Positions 29,989 to 41,005 of a DNA stretch of 64,000 bases are shown piece by piece. The position numbers and the translations under genes were made by a program. Location of the stretch: positions 230,308 to 294,307 of the forward strand of contig NZ_BCYP01000001.1 of the NCBI RefSeq assembly GCF_001598255.1, read 5' to 3'. The notes beneath the pieces were generated by a model, which saw only the letters and a program-made list of their open reading frames with translations, was not told the origin of the DNA and searched no databases. The DNA comes from Mitsuaria chitosanitabida ATCC BAA-476 = NBRC 102408. GTDB lineage: Bacteria > Pseudomonadota > Gammaproteobacteria > Burkholderiales > Burkholderiaceae_C. Each line of letters starts with the position of its first letter. The stretch's first letter is position 1.

Positions 29989-31483
29989 ATGACCTCCAAG
30001 CCTGACATGACCGACCGCTTCGCCACCTCCTCGCCGCTGTCCGCCGACGCGATGCGCCTGCTGGGCCGCGACTTCGCCTGGGGCGTGGCCACCAGCGCCT
30101 ATCAGATCGAAGGCGCCGTCGACGTCGACGGCCGCGGCCCGTCGATCTGGGACACCTTCGCCCGCCAGCCCGGCCGCACCGTCAACGGCGAGAGCGGCGC
30201 GGTCGCCTGCGACCACTACCGCCGCTGGGCCGACGACGTGGCGATGATCGCGGGCCTGGGGCTGGACGCGTACCGCTTCTCCATCGCCTGGCCGCGCGTG
30301 CAGCCGCAGGGCCGGGGCGCCTTCAACGTCAAGGGCCTGGACTTCTACGACCGCCTGGTCGACGGACTGCTGGAGCGGGGCATCGCGCCGCACGCCACGC
30401 TCTATCACTGGGACCTGCCGCAGGCCTTGCAGGACCTGGGCGGCTGGGGGAACCGCGACACGGCCTTCCACTTCGCCACCTACGCCGACGCCATCGCGCG
30501 CCGACTCGGCGATCGCCTGGCGTCGCTGGCCACGCACAACGAGCCCTGGTGCACCGCCGTGCTCGGCCATGAGATCGGCAAGTTCGCGCCGGGCGATCGC
30601 GAGCCGCAGCTGGCGGCGCAGGTGTCGCACCACCTGCTGCTGTCGCACGGCCTGGCGATGAGCGCCATGCGTGCCAGCGGCGCGGCCTGCCCGCTGGGCA
30701 TCGTGCTGAACCAGTCCGGCACCACCCCCGCCACCGACAGCGCCGCCGATCGCGCCGCCGCGGCCACCGAGTACGCCCGCTTCGTGCGCTGGTACATGGA
30801 CCCGCTGTTCCTGGGCCGCTATCCGGTGGACGCCGGCATCGCGCATTACCCCGAGGTGCGCGACGGCGACATGGCGCTGATCCAGGCGCCGCTCGATTTC
30901 CTGGGCGTCAACTTCTACACCCGCATCTGGGTCAGCCGCGACCGGCCCGAGCGTCCCGCGCCGATGGCGCTGGGCCAGACCGACATGGGCTGGGAGGTCT
31001 ACCCCGACGGACTGCGCGAGCTGCTCGTGGGTCTGAAGGACCAGTACCGCGACCTGCCGCCGATCTTCATCACCGAGAACGGCATGGCCAACGCCGACAC
31101 GCTGGCCGACGGCCGCGTCGCCGACCAGGCCCGCATCGACTACGTGCGCCGCCATCTGGAGGCGCTGGCCCAGGCCAAGGCCGCCGGGGTGGACGTCCGC
31201 GGCTACTTCTACTGGAGCCTGATGGACAACTACGAGTGGGACTCGGGCTACGCCAAGCGCTTCGGCCTGGTGCATGTGGACTACGCCACTCAGCAACGCA
31301 CGCTCAAGGACAGCGCGCACTGGTACCGCGACACCATCGCGGCCGTGCGGCACGAAGGCGCCCGGGCCGATCAGGCGGACGCGTCCGATCAGGCCGTGCC
31401 GGGCGACCGCGTCGGCGGGGCGTCCGCCGCGACGGCGGCCCCGGCGGCCGCCACCGGCGGCATGACGCCCGCGGAGGCCCACC

Positions 31484-31491
<8 letters not shown>
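29989..31491 (+). CDS. Glycoside hydrolase family 1 beta-glucosidase
   Basis: Hydrolyses cellobiose and short beta-glucosides to glucose; no signal peptide, so it acts in the cytoplasm on imported sugar. It has 500 residues with the GH1 signatures FAWGVATSAYQIEGA near the N-terminus, the acid/base Glu in THNEPW and the nucleophile Glu in FITENGM, plus GYFYWSLMDNYEWDSGYAKRFG. The start at 29989 is chosen because upstream in-frame sequence overlaps the permease gene. After the GH1 domain an Ala/Asp-rich tail of about 50 residues follows. Its end overlaps the ATPase start by 8 bases. Confidence 0.94.
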
Positions 31492-32548
<1,057 letters not shown>

Positions 32549-32728
32549 CCCCCGGCCGGTGCCTCGTTTCGCCCCGTCCCGCCCCGTTCGTTCGACCGGC
32601 TCGACCGGCATGAGCGGTCGGGCCGGCTCCAGCAGTTCCAGCAGTCCCCCCGTTTCCCGACGCAGTACCTCCACCGGCCTCGTGCCCCTCGCCAATCCCA
32701 CCCAGTGACTTCCCGCCAGAGGACAACA

Positions 32729-35473
32729 ATGACAACGAGACAAGCGACCCCACTGCAGACGCGGCTCGCGCCGCAAGCCCCTCGCGCCCACCACGCCGGC
32801 CTCACGCTCGTGATGGCCGCCGTGCTGGCCGTGTGCCACGGCCAGGCCCAGGCTCAGGCGGAAACCCCGCCCGCCTCGCCCGCCGCGCCGGCCTCCGCCC
32901 CGCGCGCCGACGCCAAGCCCGCCGCCGAGCCGGCCGGCACCGACGGCCGCCTGGAGACCGTCACCGTCACCTCCAACCGCCGCCTCGAGACCGCTCAGAA
33001 GGTGTCCGGTGTCGTGCAATCGCTCAGCGCCGATCAACTGCGCAAGGACGGCATCGCCGACGTGCGCCAGCTCCAGAGCGCCGTGCCCGGGCTGAGCATC
33101 GCCAACCAGGAGGGCAACGTCGAGATCTTCATCCGCGGCGTCGGCTCGGCCAACAACACCGAGCTGGGCGACCCCGGCGCGGCGCCACACCTGAACGGCG
33201 TCTACATCCCGCGCCCGCGCGGCCTGGGGCTGATGTTCTACGACCTGGAGCGGGTCGAGGTGAACAAGGGTCCGCAAGGCACGCTGTACGGCCGCAACGC
33301 GCTGGCCGGCACGCTCAACATCATCAGCGCTCAGCCGCGCCTGAACGAGTTCTCGGGCTACGCGCAGGGCGAGGTCTCCAACCGCAGCGGCCACGGCGCC
33401 GAGGCGGCGGTGAACGTGCCCGTCGGCTCGGATGCCGCGATCCGCATCGCCGGCTACCAGAGCACCAAGGACTACGGCTTCACCAACGTCTCGACGGACC
33501 CCAACGCCAGCCAGCTCAAGCCGGCGGGCCTGGAGAACAACCGCGCGCTGCGCCTGTCCGCGCGCTGGGAGCCGACCGAGGCGCTGCGCTTCAGCGTGGT
33601 CGCCGACACGGGCCGCGAGCGCGGCACGGGCTATCCCGGCGCCAACATCTTCAGCGCGGTCAGCGCCAGCGGTCTGCGCGCCGAGGACCTGGACCTGCGC
33701 CGCGTCGTCTATCGCGGCACGCAGGGCGACATGCGCAACGACCTGTGGGGGGTGCTGGGCAAGGTCGAGGCCGACCTCGGCCCGGTCAGCGCGGAGTTCA
33801 ACGCCAGCCGCCGTTCGGTGGACTTCTGGCAGCGCAACGGACAGTCCGACGGCATCGACTGGCCGGGTCGCGACCTCACGAAGGTCAACTACGACAACTA
33901 CTCGACGCAGTACTGGCAGACGCTGTCCAAGAGCAACGTCTACGAGCTGGTGCTGCGCTCCAACGACTCGCAGCAGCCGCTGCAATGGACCGCCGGCGTC
34001 TTCCACTTCAAGGAGAAGCAGGCGGTGGGCTACGCGTCGCTGTCCGACGGCGGCTGCTGCTACTGGGGCAGCGAGTTCACCATGCCCGACGTGCGTGGCA
34101 AGTCCACCGCCGGCTATGTCGACGCGACCTACAAGGTCACGCCCGACTGGCGCGCCATCGTGGGCTTCCGCCGGACGCAGGAGAGCAAGTCCCGCTACGG
34201 CATCGGCGGCAACCTGGGCGTGGTCCTGGGCGGCGAGAACTACGACTGCTGCTACGCCACGCGTTGGGGCACCGAGGGCTTCCAGCCGGCGCTGCTGTCG
34301 CGCCCCAACTTCGACATGAGCAAGGTCACGACCGACGCCCAGCGGGCGCAGTTCATCCTCCAGACCTTCCTCACGCCCGGCCGCCGCGATCTGGTCGCGC
34401 AGCAGCTGGGACCCATCGCCAGCGGCGCCAATCCCAACGGCGCTTGCGTCGATCGCCCCGACGTCAACGACAACGGCCGGCTGTCCTGCCCGCTGACCAA
34501 TCCCTCGGGCACCAACGGCGGCTTCTCGTACGTGAACTCCTGGGACCTGCCGACGCAGCAGTACGGCGCCAGCACCGCCAAGTACAACGACTTCCGGGTC
34601 GGCGTCGAGCATGACCTGGGCCGGGACGCGATGGTCTACGCCAAGTTCTCGACCGGACACAAGGCCGGCGGCTTCAACGACACCTTCGCCACCTCGCCCA
34701 TCCCCGAGGTCTACGGGCCGGAGAAGCTCAGCGTGCTGGAAGTGGGCTCGCGCAACGTGCTCGAGCTGATGGGGCGTCGCTCGGTGGTCAATGTGTCGGC
34801 CTTCTACTACGACTACAAGAACCAGGTCTTCCAGGACCTGAGCTGCATCAAGGTCAACACGCAGGTCACGCCCAACACCTGCAACGGCTACTCGCTGGTG
34901 AACCGCAACATCGGCGCGTCGCGGCTGTACGGCCTGGAGGGCGAGCTGCGCATGCCGCTGCCGGCCGGCTTCGCGCTGGATCTGAACGCGGTGCTGCTGC
35001 AGACCAAGGTCCGCAGCGCGGTCGTGGCCGACGCGCGCGCCATCGATTACGGACAGGGCGGCAAGGCGCCGCAGATCAACCTGGCGGGCAACGAGCTGCC
35101 GCTGGCTTCCAAGGTCAACGTGTCGGCGCGGCTGCAGCAGGCCTTCGCCTTCGGGCCGGGCAAGCTGGACTGGCAGGCGCTGCTGAGCTACCGCTCGTCC
35201 TACTACCTGACCCAGTACAACGAGCTGGACGTGGTGACGCTGAGCGGCGCCGCCACGAGCGCCCTGGCGGCCGGTTTCCCGGATCGCCAGAAGGGCTACG
35301 CGACGCTGAATCTGGGCCTGGGCTACACGCTGAACCGCTACCGCGTCGAGGCCTTCGCCAGCAACGTGACCAACGAGCAGGCCTCGACCAAGGCGCTGGT
35401 GGGTTCCAGCCTCAACGTGCGCTTCCTCAACGACGCCCGCAGCTATGGACTGCGCGTGCGCGCGAACTTCTGA
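32729..35473 (+). CDS. TonB-dependent receptor of the carbohydrate locus
   Basis: Outer-membrane receptor, 914 residues. The start ATG 32729 has AGAGG upstream and replaces an in-frame GTG at 32705. A signal peptide ends near GQAQAQAE; an Ala/Pro linker and the segment RLETVTVTSNRRLETAQKV (TonB-box region) precede the plug (LQSAVPGLSIANQEGNVEIFIRG, VEVNKGPQGTLYGRNALAGT). The barrel ends in Phe (GLRVRANF). Position between a CUT1 ABC operon and a GH16 gene suggests uptake of beta-gluco-oligosaccharides across the outer membrane; sequence alone cannot prove the substrate. The 180-base gap before it may carry its own promoter. Confidence 0.9.
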   Translation: MTTRQATPLQTRLAPQAPRAHHAGLTLVMAAVLAVCHGQAQAQAETPPASPAAPASAPRADAKPAAEPAGTDGRLETVTVTSNRRLETAQKVSGVVQSLSADQLRKDGIADVRQLQSAVPGLSIANQEGNVEIFIRGVGSANNTELGDPGAAPHLNGVYIPRPRGLGLMFYDLERVEVNKGPQGTLYGRNALAGTLNIISAQPRLNEFSGYAQGEVSNRSGHGAEAAVNVPVGSDAAIRIAGYQSTKDYGFTNVSTDPNASQLKPAGLENNRALRLSARWEPTEALRFSVVADTGRERGTGYPGANIFSAVSASGLRAEDLDLRRVVYRGTQGDMRNDLWGVLGKVEADLGPVSAEFNASRRSVDFWQRNGQSDGIDWPGRDLTKVNYDNYSTQYWQTLSKSNVYELVLRSNDSQQPLQWTAGVFHFKEKQAVGYASLSDGGCCYWGSEFTMPDVRGKSTAGYVDATYKVTPDWRAIVGFRRTQESKSRYGIGGNLGVVLGGENYDCCYATRWGTEGFQPALLSRPNFDMSKVTTDAQRAQFILQTFLTPGRRDLVAQQLGPIASGANPNGACVDRPDVNDNGRLSCPLTNPSGTNGGFSYVNSWDLPTQQYGASTAKYNDFRVGVEHDLGRDAMVYAKFSTGHKAGGFNDTFATSPIPEVYGPEKLSVLEVGSRNVLELMGRRSVVNVSAFYYDYKNQVFQDLSCIKVNTQVTPNTCNGYSLVNRNIGASRLYGLEGELRMPLPAGFALDLNAVLLQTKVRSAVVADARAIDYGQGGKAPQINLAGNELPLASKVNVSARLQQAFAFGPGKLDWQALLSYRSSYYLTQYNELDVVTLSGAATSALAAGFPDRQKGYATLNLGLGYTLNRYRVEAFASNVTNEQASTKALVGSSLNVRFLNDARSYGLRVRANF

Positions 35474-35558
35474 CCACGGCTTGAAGATCGGCGCGCCATC
35501 CCGGCGCGCCTGTTTCCGCGCGCCTGGCGCGCGATTCCCGAAAGAAAAGGAGACAGCG

Positions 35559-36263
35559 ATGAGACACGACATCAGGCGCGCGCTGCGCGCGGCGCTGCTG
35601 ATCGGCACGATCGGCCTGGGGGCGGGGGGCTGCGCAAGGGCGGCCGGCTTCTTCGACGGCTTCGACGGCACCGGCGGCGCCGGCTCGGCCTGGGAGACGG
35701 CGACCTGGCACAACGGCGCGCCCTTCGGCTGCGGCTTCGCCTACAGCGAGGTGTGGAAGGACTCGGGCAACCTGGTGCTCAACGTCAACAGCGGCACAGG
35801 CCGCTGCGGCGAAGTGCGCACCTGGCAGAGCTTCACCTACGGCAAGTTCACCACGCGGGTGAAGGCGAGCAACTTCGCCGGGGGCAACACCTCGTTCTTC
35901 CTCTACACCGGCACGGCGGGCACCCCCAGCCACTTCGAGATCGACATCGAGCTGATCAAGGGCGGCACGGTACTGCACACCAACGTGTGGAAGGCCGGCG
36001 TGCAGAACTATCAGCAGTTCCCGATCGGGACCGGCTGGCAGACCCTGGGCTTCGAATGGCGCGAGAACTTCGTGCGCTGGTTCAAGGTCGACGCGCAAGG
36101 CGGCGAGACCACGATCCGGCACCAGATCGTGTCGGTGTCCACCCCGATGCGCCTGATGCTCAACCACTGGCGCGGCGACAACAGCCCCGACGCCGTCGGC
36201 TTCGTCGGCCAATGGAACGGCGGCGGCGGTCCGGCGACCTACGACTGGGTGAAGGTGGAGTGA
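35559..36263 (+). CDS. Glycoside hydrolase family 16 beta-glucanase (lichenase type)
   Basis: Secreted endo-beta-1,3-1,4- or 1,3-glucanase of 234 residues. Start at 35559 with AAGGAG upstream. A signal peptide is followed by GGCARAAG; the Cys resembles a lipobox only weakly. The single jelly-roll domain has the GH16 catalytic core HFEIDIEL (pattern E-x-D-x-E), preceded by GKFTTRVKASNFAGGNTSFFLYTG and followed by WQTLGFEWRENFVRWFKVD. The Glu-Ile-Asp-Ile-Glu spacing without an extra residue fits bacterial lichenases. It lies 85 bases after the TonB receptor and closes the beta-glucan locus. Confidence 0.9.
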   Translation: MRHDIRRALRAALLIGTIGLGAGGCARAAGFFDGFDGTGGAGSAWETATWHNGAPFGCGFAYSEVWKDSGNLVLNVNSGTGRCGEVRTWQSFTYGKFTTRVKASNFAGGNTSFFLYTGTAGTPSHFEIDIELIKGGTVLHTNVWKAGVQNYQQFPIGTGWQTLGFEWRENFVRWFKVDAQGGETTIRHQIVSVSTPMRLMLNHWRGDNSPDAVGFVGQWNGGGGPATYDWVKVE

Positions 36264-36388
36264 GACCCGCGGCCCGGCGCGGCGCGTGAGGGGGCCGGAA
36301 TCGGACGGTGTACAGTCCCCGAGCTCCGGCGGTGGCGCTGCCCGTTGCCGGGTCCGGGGCGCCTTGCCGCCGACGTCCGCTCCTGCCC

Positions 36389-37954
36389 ATGCCCGATCCT
36401 TCCCTCTCCTTCGAACGCGACCTCCGCGCCGATCCCGACATCGCGCGCCTGATGGGCACGCTGTCGCTGGATCATGTGCAGGCGCGGGCTCTGCTGACGG
36501 AGGAGGTGGCCGAGTACGCCCGCGCCGGCCGTCGACTTCACCTGGCATACGCGCTCGCGCTGCTGGCGCGCGTGCACGCGCTCCAGGGCGACGGCGAGGC
36601 CGCGGACGCGACGGCGCGGCAGGCTCGTCAGCTGTTCAAGGAAGAGGGCGCCCCCAGTGGCGAGGCCCTGGTGCTGCATTCGATGGCGATTCGCCATCTC
36701 GTGGGCGGGCGGCAGGCGCAGGCGCTGGAGGACTTGAATCGCGCCTTGCCGCTGGCTCGCGGCAGCGGCTGGCCGGACGTCCAGGCCTGCGTCCACAACA
36801 TACTCGGCGTGGTGCTCAACGACATGGGCCGCCACGACGAAGCCGCGCGGACGCTGCGCGAGGCACTCGAGCTGCCCGCGCCGACGCTCTCCCGCTCCTT
36901 GAGCCTGAGGTTGCACGGCAACCTCGCGCTGGCGCTCGCTCGCGGCGCGCAGCGCGCCAAGCAGAGGCAGGACGGCGATTGGCGCTCGCGCGCCGACGAG
37001 GCGGTCGAGGAGGCCCGCCATGTGTCTCGGCATGTCGATGAACTGCTGCCTGGCGACCGCGCGGCCTTCCTGGACACGCTGGCCACGGCGTTGGTCGCGC
37101 AGGGAGCCCTGGACGAAGCGCATCTGGCGCTGGACGAGGCGCAGGCCACGTTCGATGCGGACGGCGACGATCTGGGGCTGCTCTACACCTCGCTGACGCG
37201 GTCTCGCGCCTGGCTCGAATCCCATGAGCCCGCCAAGGCGCTGCAGGCGCTGTCGCGAGGTCGGGAGGCGGCCGCGCGCAGTGGCGCGACGGTGCTGCTG
37301 GACGAACTGGAACTCCAGGCCTCGATCGCGCACGAGCAGTTGGGGGACTACCGCGCGGCGCTCGCGGCGCACCAGGCCTTCTATCGCTGGCGAGAGACGC
37401 AGGTGCTGGCGCTGGCGGAGGAACGGGCCCGCTCGCTTGCCGTCACGCTGGATTTCGACCGCGCGCACCGCGAATCGCGCCACGACGCGCTCACCGGCCT
37501 GCTCAACCGGCGCGGCTTCGACGAGCTGTTCGAGCGCGTTCTGGGCCGAGCCGGCCTGAACGCGGGGGTGGGGCTGGCGCTGATCGACCTCGACCACTTC
37601 AAGCAGGTCAATGACCGATTCGGTCACGCGGCTGGCGACGACGCGCTGCGCCTTGTCGCCAAGCTGCTGACCTCGGAATGCCGTGCAACGGATTTCGCCG
37701 CGCGGCTGGGCGGCGACGAGTTCGTCCTTGTGGTGCAGGGCGATCGCGGCACCGCGGCGGCTGTCTGCGGGCGTGTGCTGGAGCGGCTGCGCGCGCAGGG
37801 ACACGATCCCGGGACAGGGGGGCCGGCGCTGACGATCAGCGCCGGCGTCGCGGAGACCGATCGCCCCGAGGCCCCGGCGACGATGCTCGCGCGCGCCGAC
37901 GAGGCGCTGTACCGCGTCAAGGCGGCGGGACGGGACGGCGTTCAGGTCGGCTGA
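36389..37954 (+). CDS. TPR-containing diguanylate cyclase
   Basis: Predicted 521-residue cytoplasmic protein. The first ~350 residues are TPR-like helical repeats, ending in a coiled region (ETQVLALAEERARSLAVTLD). A C-terminal GGDEF domain follows: DALTGLLNRRGFDELFERV, LIDLDHFKQVNDRFGHAAGDD, and an intact active-site RLGGDEFVL, so it should make cyclic di-GMP. No RxxD inhibitory site is evident just before GGDEF. No membrane segment is seen; the TPR part probably senses a protein partner. The start at 36389 is preferred over an upstream ATG (36308), whose added segment is non-conserved and Arg/Pro-rich. Confidence 0.9.
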   Translation: MPDPSLSFERDLRADPDIARLMGTLSLDHVQARALLTEEVAEYARAGRRLHLAYALALLARVHALQGDGEAADATARQARQLFKEEGAPSGEALVLHSMAIRHLVGGRQAQALEDLNRALPLARGSGWPDVQACVHNILGVVLNDMGRHDEAARTLREALELPAPTLSRSLSLRLHGNLALALARGAQRAKQRQDGDWRSRADEAVEEARHVSRHVDELLPGDRAAFLDTLATALVAQGALDEAHLALDEAQATFDADGDDLGLLYTSLTRSRAWLESHEPAKALQALSRGREAAARSGATVLLDELELQASIAHEQLGDYRAALAAHQAFYRWRETQVLALAEERARSLAVTLDFDRAHRESRHDALTGLLNRRGFDELFERVLGRAGLNAGVGLALIDLDHFKQVNDRFGHAAGDDALRLVAKLLTSECRATDFAARLGGDEFVLVVQGDRGTAAAVCGRVLERLRAQGHDPGTGGPALTISAGVAETDRPEAPATMLARADEALYRVKAAGRDGVQVG

Positions 37955-38027
37955 GGCCGGGCGTCCGGGACGCCGTCGCCGATCACGGGCTGCCGCACCG
38001 CCCGCCGACGAGCGTCCGGCGCTCTCG

Positions 38028-38750
38028 CTAGGACTTCTCGCCCAGCAGCCGCGCGATCTCCTTGCGGCTGCCCTTCATCACCTGATCGAGCACCGGGATC
38101 AGCGCCGCGAAGGGCCCCGTCCGCGCGGTCGCGAAGCGTTCCACCTGGTGGCCGAGCGAGCCGCCGCCCACGCGCAGCTTGTCCAGGCTGCCACCGGACT
38201 CGACCACGCGCCGCTGGAGCTCGACGGCATCGGTGTTGAAGTCGCTGGCGAGCAGCACGTCGCAGCGGCCCGCCATCAGCTGGCGCACGCGGGTGCGGAA
38301 GTCGCCGGAGATGTATTCGGCCGAGAAGCCCGAAAGCCGCGCGTCCCCGAGCGTGTCGCCGTAGTCCAGCCCGCGCACCAGGCAGACGCGCAGGTCCTTC
38401 AGGTCCTCGGCGGAGCGCAGCTCGCGCCTGACCTCGCTGCGCGCGATCGGCCACAGCCCGCTCACCAGCACCTCCTCCGAGAACAGCAGACGCGAGGCGC
38501 GCATCGACGAGCGCCCCGGGCCCAGCCCCAGCGTCCAGCCGTTCTCCACCATCGCCAGCATCCGCGTGACGGGCACGGGTTGGTAGTCCCACACGATCTG
38601 CGCGTGACGGGCGATCAGGTCCAGCACCGGGCGCACCTGCACCAGATTCACGCCCTCGGGGAGAGCGAGGGGATAGACCGAGGTCACCGCTCGCGCGGCC
38701 AGCGGCGAGCAGAGCAGGGAGGCGCGCAGGATCGAGCGGCGGTTGAGCAT
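38028..38750 (-). CDS. Periplasmic substrate-binding protein, family-3-like
   Basis: Predicted 240-residue exported protein. The N-terminus MLNRRSILRASLLCSPLAARA has twin arginines and may be a Tat or Sec signal. The rest resembles amino-acid-type solute-binding proteins, with one lobe switching at the LKDLRVCLVRGLDYGDTLGD segment and RVRQLMAGRCDVLLASDFNTD. It is short, and no permease or ATPase adjoins it, so it may be a sensor or an orphan. It is divergent from the porin gene across 121 bases. Confidence 0.7.
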   Translation of the reverse strand: MLNRRSILRASLLCSPLAARAVTSVYPLALPEGVNLVQVRPVLDLIARHAQIVWDYQPVPVTRMLAMVENGWTLGLGPGRSSMRASRLLFSEEVLVSGLWPIARSEVRRELRSAEDLKDLRVCLVRGLDYGDTLGDARLSGFSAEYISGDFRTRVRQLMAGRCDVLLASDFNTDAVELQRRVVESGGSLDKLRVGGGSLGHQVERFATARTGPFAALIPVLDQVMKGSRKEIARLLGEKS

Positions 38751-38871
38751 CGCGACACGCTAGCCGCCCCGATTGAAACCTTGGTGAAGGTCCCGCGATC
38801 CCCCGAAGGGGAGAGCCGCAAAGCCGCGCATCGCGCCAACATCGGCGCGATTCCAGCCCCAGGTCCCCCCG

Positions 38872-39969
38872 ATGCAGTACCGACACCCCCTGCCGCTCGC
38901 CGCGATCACTCTCGCGGTGGCCGCCGTTCTCCCCGCTCACGCGCAATCCAACGTCACGCTCTACGGCCGCCTCAACGTCTCCCTGGAGCACGCCGACGCC
39001 AGCCGGTCCCCGCGTGACCGCGCCGTCAGCCGCGAGTCCAACAACCGCTCCGTCATCGGCTTCCGCGGGACGGAAGACCTGGGCGACGGCTATCAGGCGG
39101 TGTTCCAGATCGAGGGCTCGCTGGCGCTCGACACCGGCGTCGGCCCCTCGCTCGCCAACCGCGACACGCGCGTCGGGATCAACACGCCCTACGGGCTGAT
39201 CTTCGCCGGCAACTGGGGCACCCCGTATCTGCTGTCGACCAGCGGCTTCGATCCCTGGTACCCCACCACCGCCGGCTACATGGCGCTGATGGCCAACGGC
39301 TCCGCGCCGACCGTCGACAACACGACCACCACCGCCTCCTTCGACCGGCGGCAGCAGAACGTCGTCCAGTACTGGTCGCCCACCTGGAACGGCCTGACCG
39401 GCAAGCTCGCCTATTCCTTCAACGAGGGCGCCATCGGCCCCGGCGGCGGCAAGCCCAGCCTGTGGTCCTCGTCCGTCACCTGGGACCAGGGCCCCTGGAA
39501 CCTGGCCCTCGCCCACGAGGAGCACCACGACTACCAGGGCCCGCACCTGACCGACACGGCCACCAAGCTGGGCGCCGCCTACCGCTTCGGCGTCTGGCGC
39601 ATCGCCACCGCCGCCGAGCGCCTGCGCTACGAGACCCCCACCGGTCCGCTACGGCGCGACTCGGCCTATGTGTCCGCCACCTGGCAGATCGGCCGCGGCA
39701 GCCTGCGGGCGTCCTTCACCCATGCGGGCGAGGGCAAGGGACCGGCGGGCGCGAAGGTGGGCTTCATCTCGGCCGGCGCCGACACCGGCGCGCGCCAGTG
39801 GACGCTGGGCTACGACCACACGCTGTCCCCGCGGACCGGCCTCTACGCCTACGTCACCCGCATCGACAACCAGGCTCGCGCCGCCTATGACCTGGCGATC
39901 AATCCGCTGGGCGTCGGCGCCGGCGAGCGGCCCACCGTCTTCGCGCTGGGCATGCGGCACGCGTTCTGA
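38872..39969 (+). CDS. Outer-membrane porin (Omp32/OmpC-like, betaproteobacterial)
   Basis: General diffusion porin of 365 residues. A signal peptide (LAAITLAVAAVLPAHAQS) is followed by SNVTLYGRLNVSLEHA, the standard first strand of Gram-negative porin family 4. The constriction-loop region GNWGTPYLLSTSGFDPWYPTT is present and the protein ends with the C-terminal Phe required for outer-membrane assembly (ALGMRHAF). It stands alone. A short CCGAG direct repeat lies just after the stop codon. Confidence 0.92.
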   Translation: MQYRHPLPLAAITLAVAAVLPAHAQSNVTLYGRLNVSLEHADASRSPRDRAVSRESNNRSVIGFRGTEDLGDGYQAVFQIEGSLALDTGVGPSLANRDTRVGINTPYGLIFAGNWGTPYLLSTSGFDPWYPTTAGYMALMANGSAPTVDNTTTTASFDRRQQNVVQYWSPTWNGLTGKLAYSFNEGAIGPGGGKPSLWSSSVTWDQGPWNLALAHEEHHDYQGPHLTDTATKLGAAYRFGVWRIATAAERLRYETPTGPLRRDSAYVSATWQIGRGSLRASFTHAGEGKGPAGAKVGFISAGADTGARQWTLGYDHTLSPRTGLYAYVTRIDNQARAAYDLAINPLGVGAGERPTVFALGMRHAF

Positions 39970-40161
39970 TGGCGCCCGCCCCGAGCTGAGCTCAGCCGAG
40001 CCGAGCCGAGCCCGACGCGCCGCCGGGCGGAGGACCCCGGAGCAGGAGCGCGGACGTCGCTCGCGACGTCACCCGATATAGCCACGCGCCATGTGCATAT
40101 GCCGGGAGGGCGGGGCGACTGGTGGCAACATCCGTCGTTCCACCGCACAACGAGGGGTCCC

Positions 40162-40953
40162 ATGAAGAACGTCCGCACTTCCCTGATCGCCGCCGCGCTG
40201 CTGGCCGGCGCGTCGCTCGCGGCCCAGGCCGCCGACCTGCTCGACGACGTCAAGGCGCGCGGCACGCTGCGCATCGCCGTCGAGGGCACCTATCCCCCGT
40301 TCAACTACAAGGACGAGAAGGGTCAGCTGACCGGCTTCGACGTCGAGATCGCCACCGCCATCGCCGGCAAGCTCGGCGTCAAGCCCGAGTTCACCACCAC
40401 CGAATGGAGCGGCATCCTGGCCGGTCTGCAGGCGGGCAAGTACGACGTCATCGTCAACCAGGTCGCCGCCACCGACGAGCGCCGCAAGACCTTCGACTTC
40501 AGCACGGCCTACGTGATGTCGTACCCGCAGCTGATCATCCGCGCCAACGAGACCCGGCAACTCCTGACCCCCGCCGACCTCAAGGGCAAGAAGATCGGCG
40601 TCGGCCAGGGCAGCAACTTCGCCGAACAGGCCAAGGGCTTCGAGGGCGTCGAGGTGCGCACCTACCCGGGCGCCACCGAGTACCTGCAGGACCTGGCCAC
40701 CGGCCGCATCGACGCGGCGCTGAACGACAGCCTGCTGATCCCCTACCTGAAGCAGAAGACCAAGCTGCCGGTGAAGGCCGGCGCCGCGATCGGCCAGGCC
40801 GCGACCAACGCGATCCCGTTCCGCAAGAACAGCCCGAAGTTCAAGGCCGCGATCGACAAGGCGCTTTCCGACCTGATGGCCGACGGCACCTACGCCAAGA
40901 TCTCGACCAAGTGGTTCGAGCGCGACGTGAGCAAGCCGATCGAGAACAAGTGA
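40162..40953 (+). CDS. Amino-acid ABC transporter substrate-binding protein (orphan)
   Basis: Periplasmic binding protein of family 3, 263 residues, signal peptide MKNVRTSLIAAALLAGASLA. The domain shows the family signature GTLRIAVEGTYPPFNYKDEK, GFDVEIATAIAGKLGVKPEF, GKYDVIVNQVAATDERRKTFDFS and GRIDAALNDSLLI, typical of cystine- or polar-amino-acid-binding proteins. The start at 40162 has GAGGGG upstream and replaces an in-frame ATG at 40093. No cognate permease or ATPase is nearby; downstream lies the convergent peptide exporter. Confidence 0.9.
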   Translation: MKNVRTSLIAAALLAGASLAAQAADLLDDVKARGTLRIAVEGTYPPFNYKDEKGQLTGFDVEIATAIAGKLGVKPEFTTTEWSGILAGLQAGKYDVIVNQVAATDERRKTFDFSTAYVMSYPQLIIRANETRQLLTPADLKGKKIGVGQGSNFAEQAKGFEGVEVRTYPGATEYLQDLATGRIDAALNDSLLIPYLKQKTKLPVKAGAAIGQAATNAIPFRKNSPKFKAAIDKALSDLMADGTYAKISTKWFERDVSKPIENK

Positions 40954-41005
40954 TCGGACGCCACGCCCAGCGCGACCAGCGCCGGGCGTGGTCCGAGCGC
41001 TCGAC

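Noticed and set aside
39984..40012. CCGAG pentanucleotide run after the porin gene
   Set aside because: Only about four imperfect units; no evidence of function.
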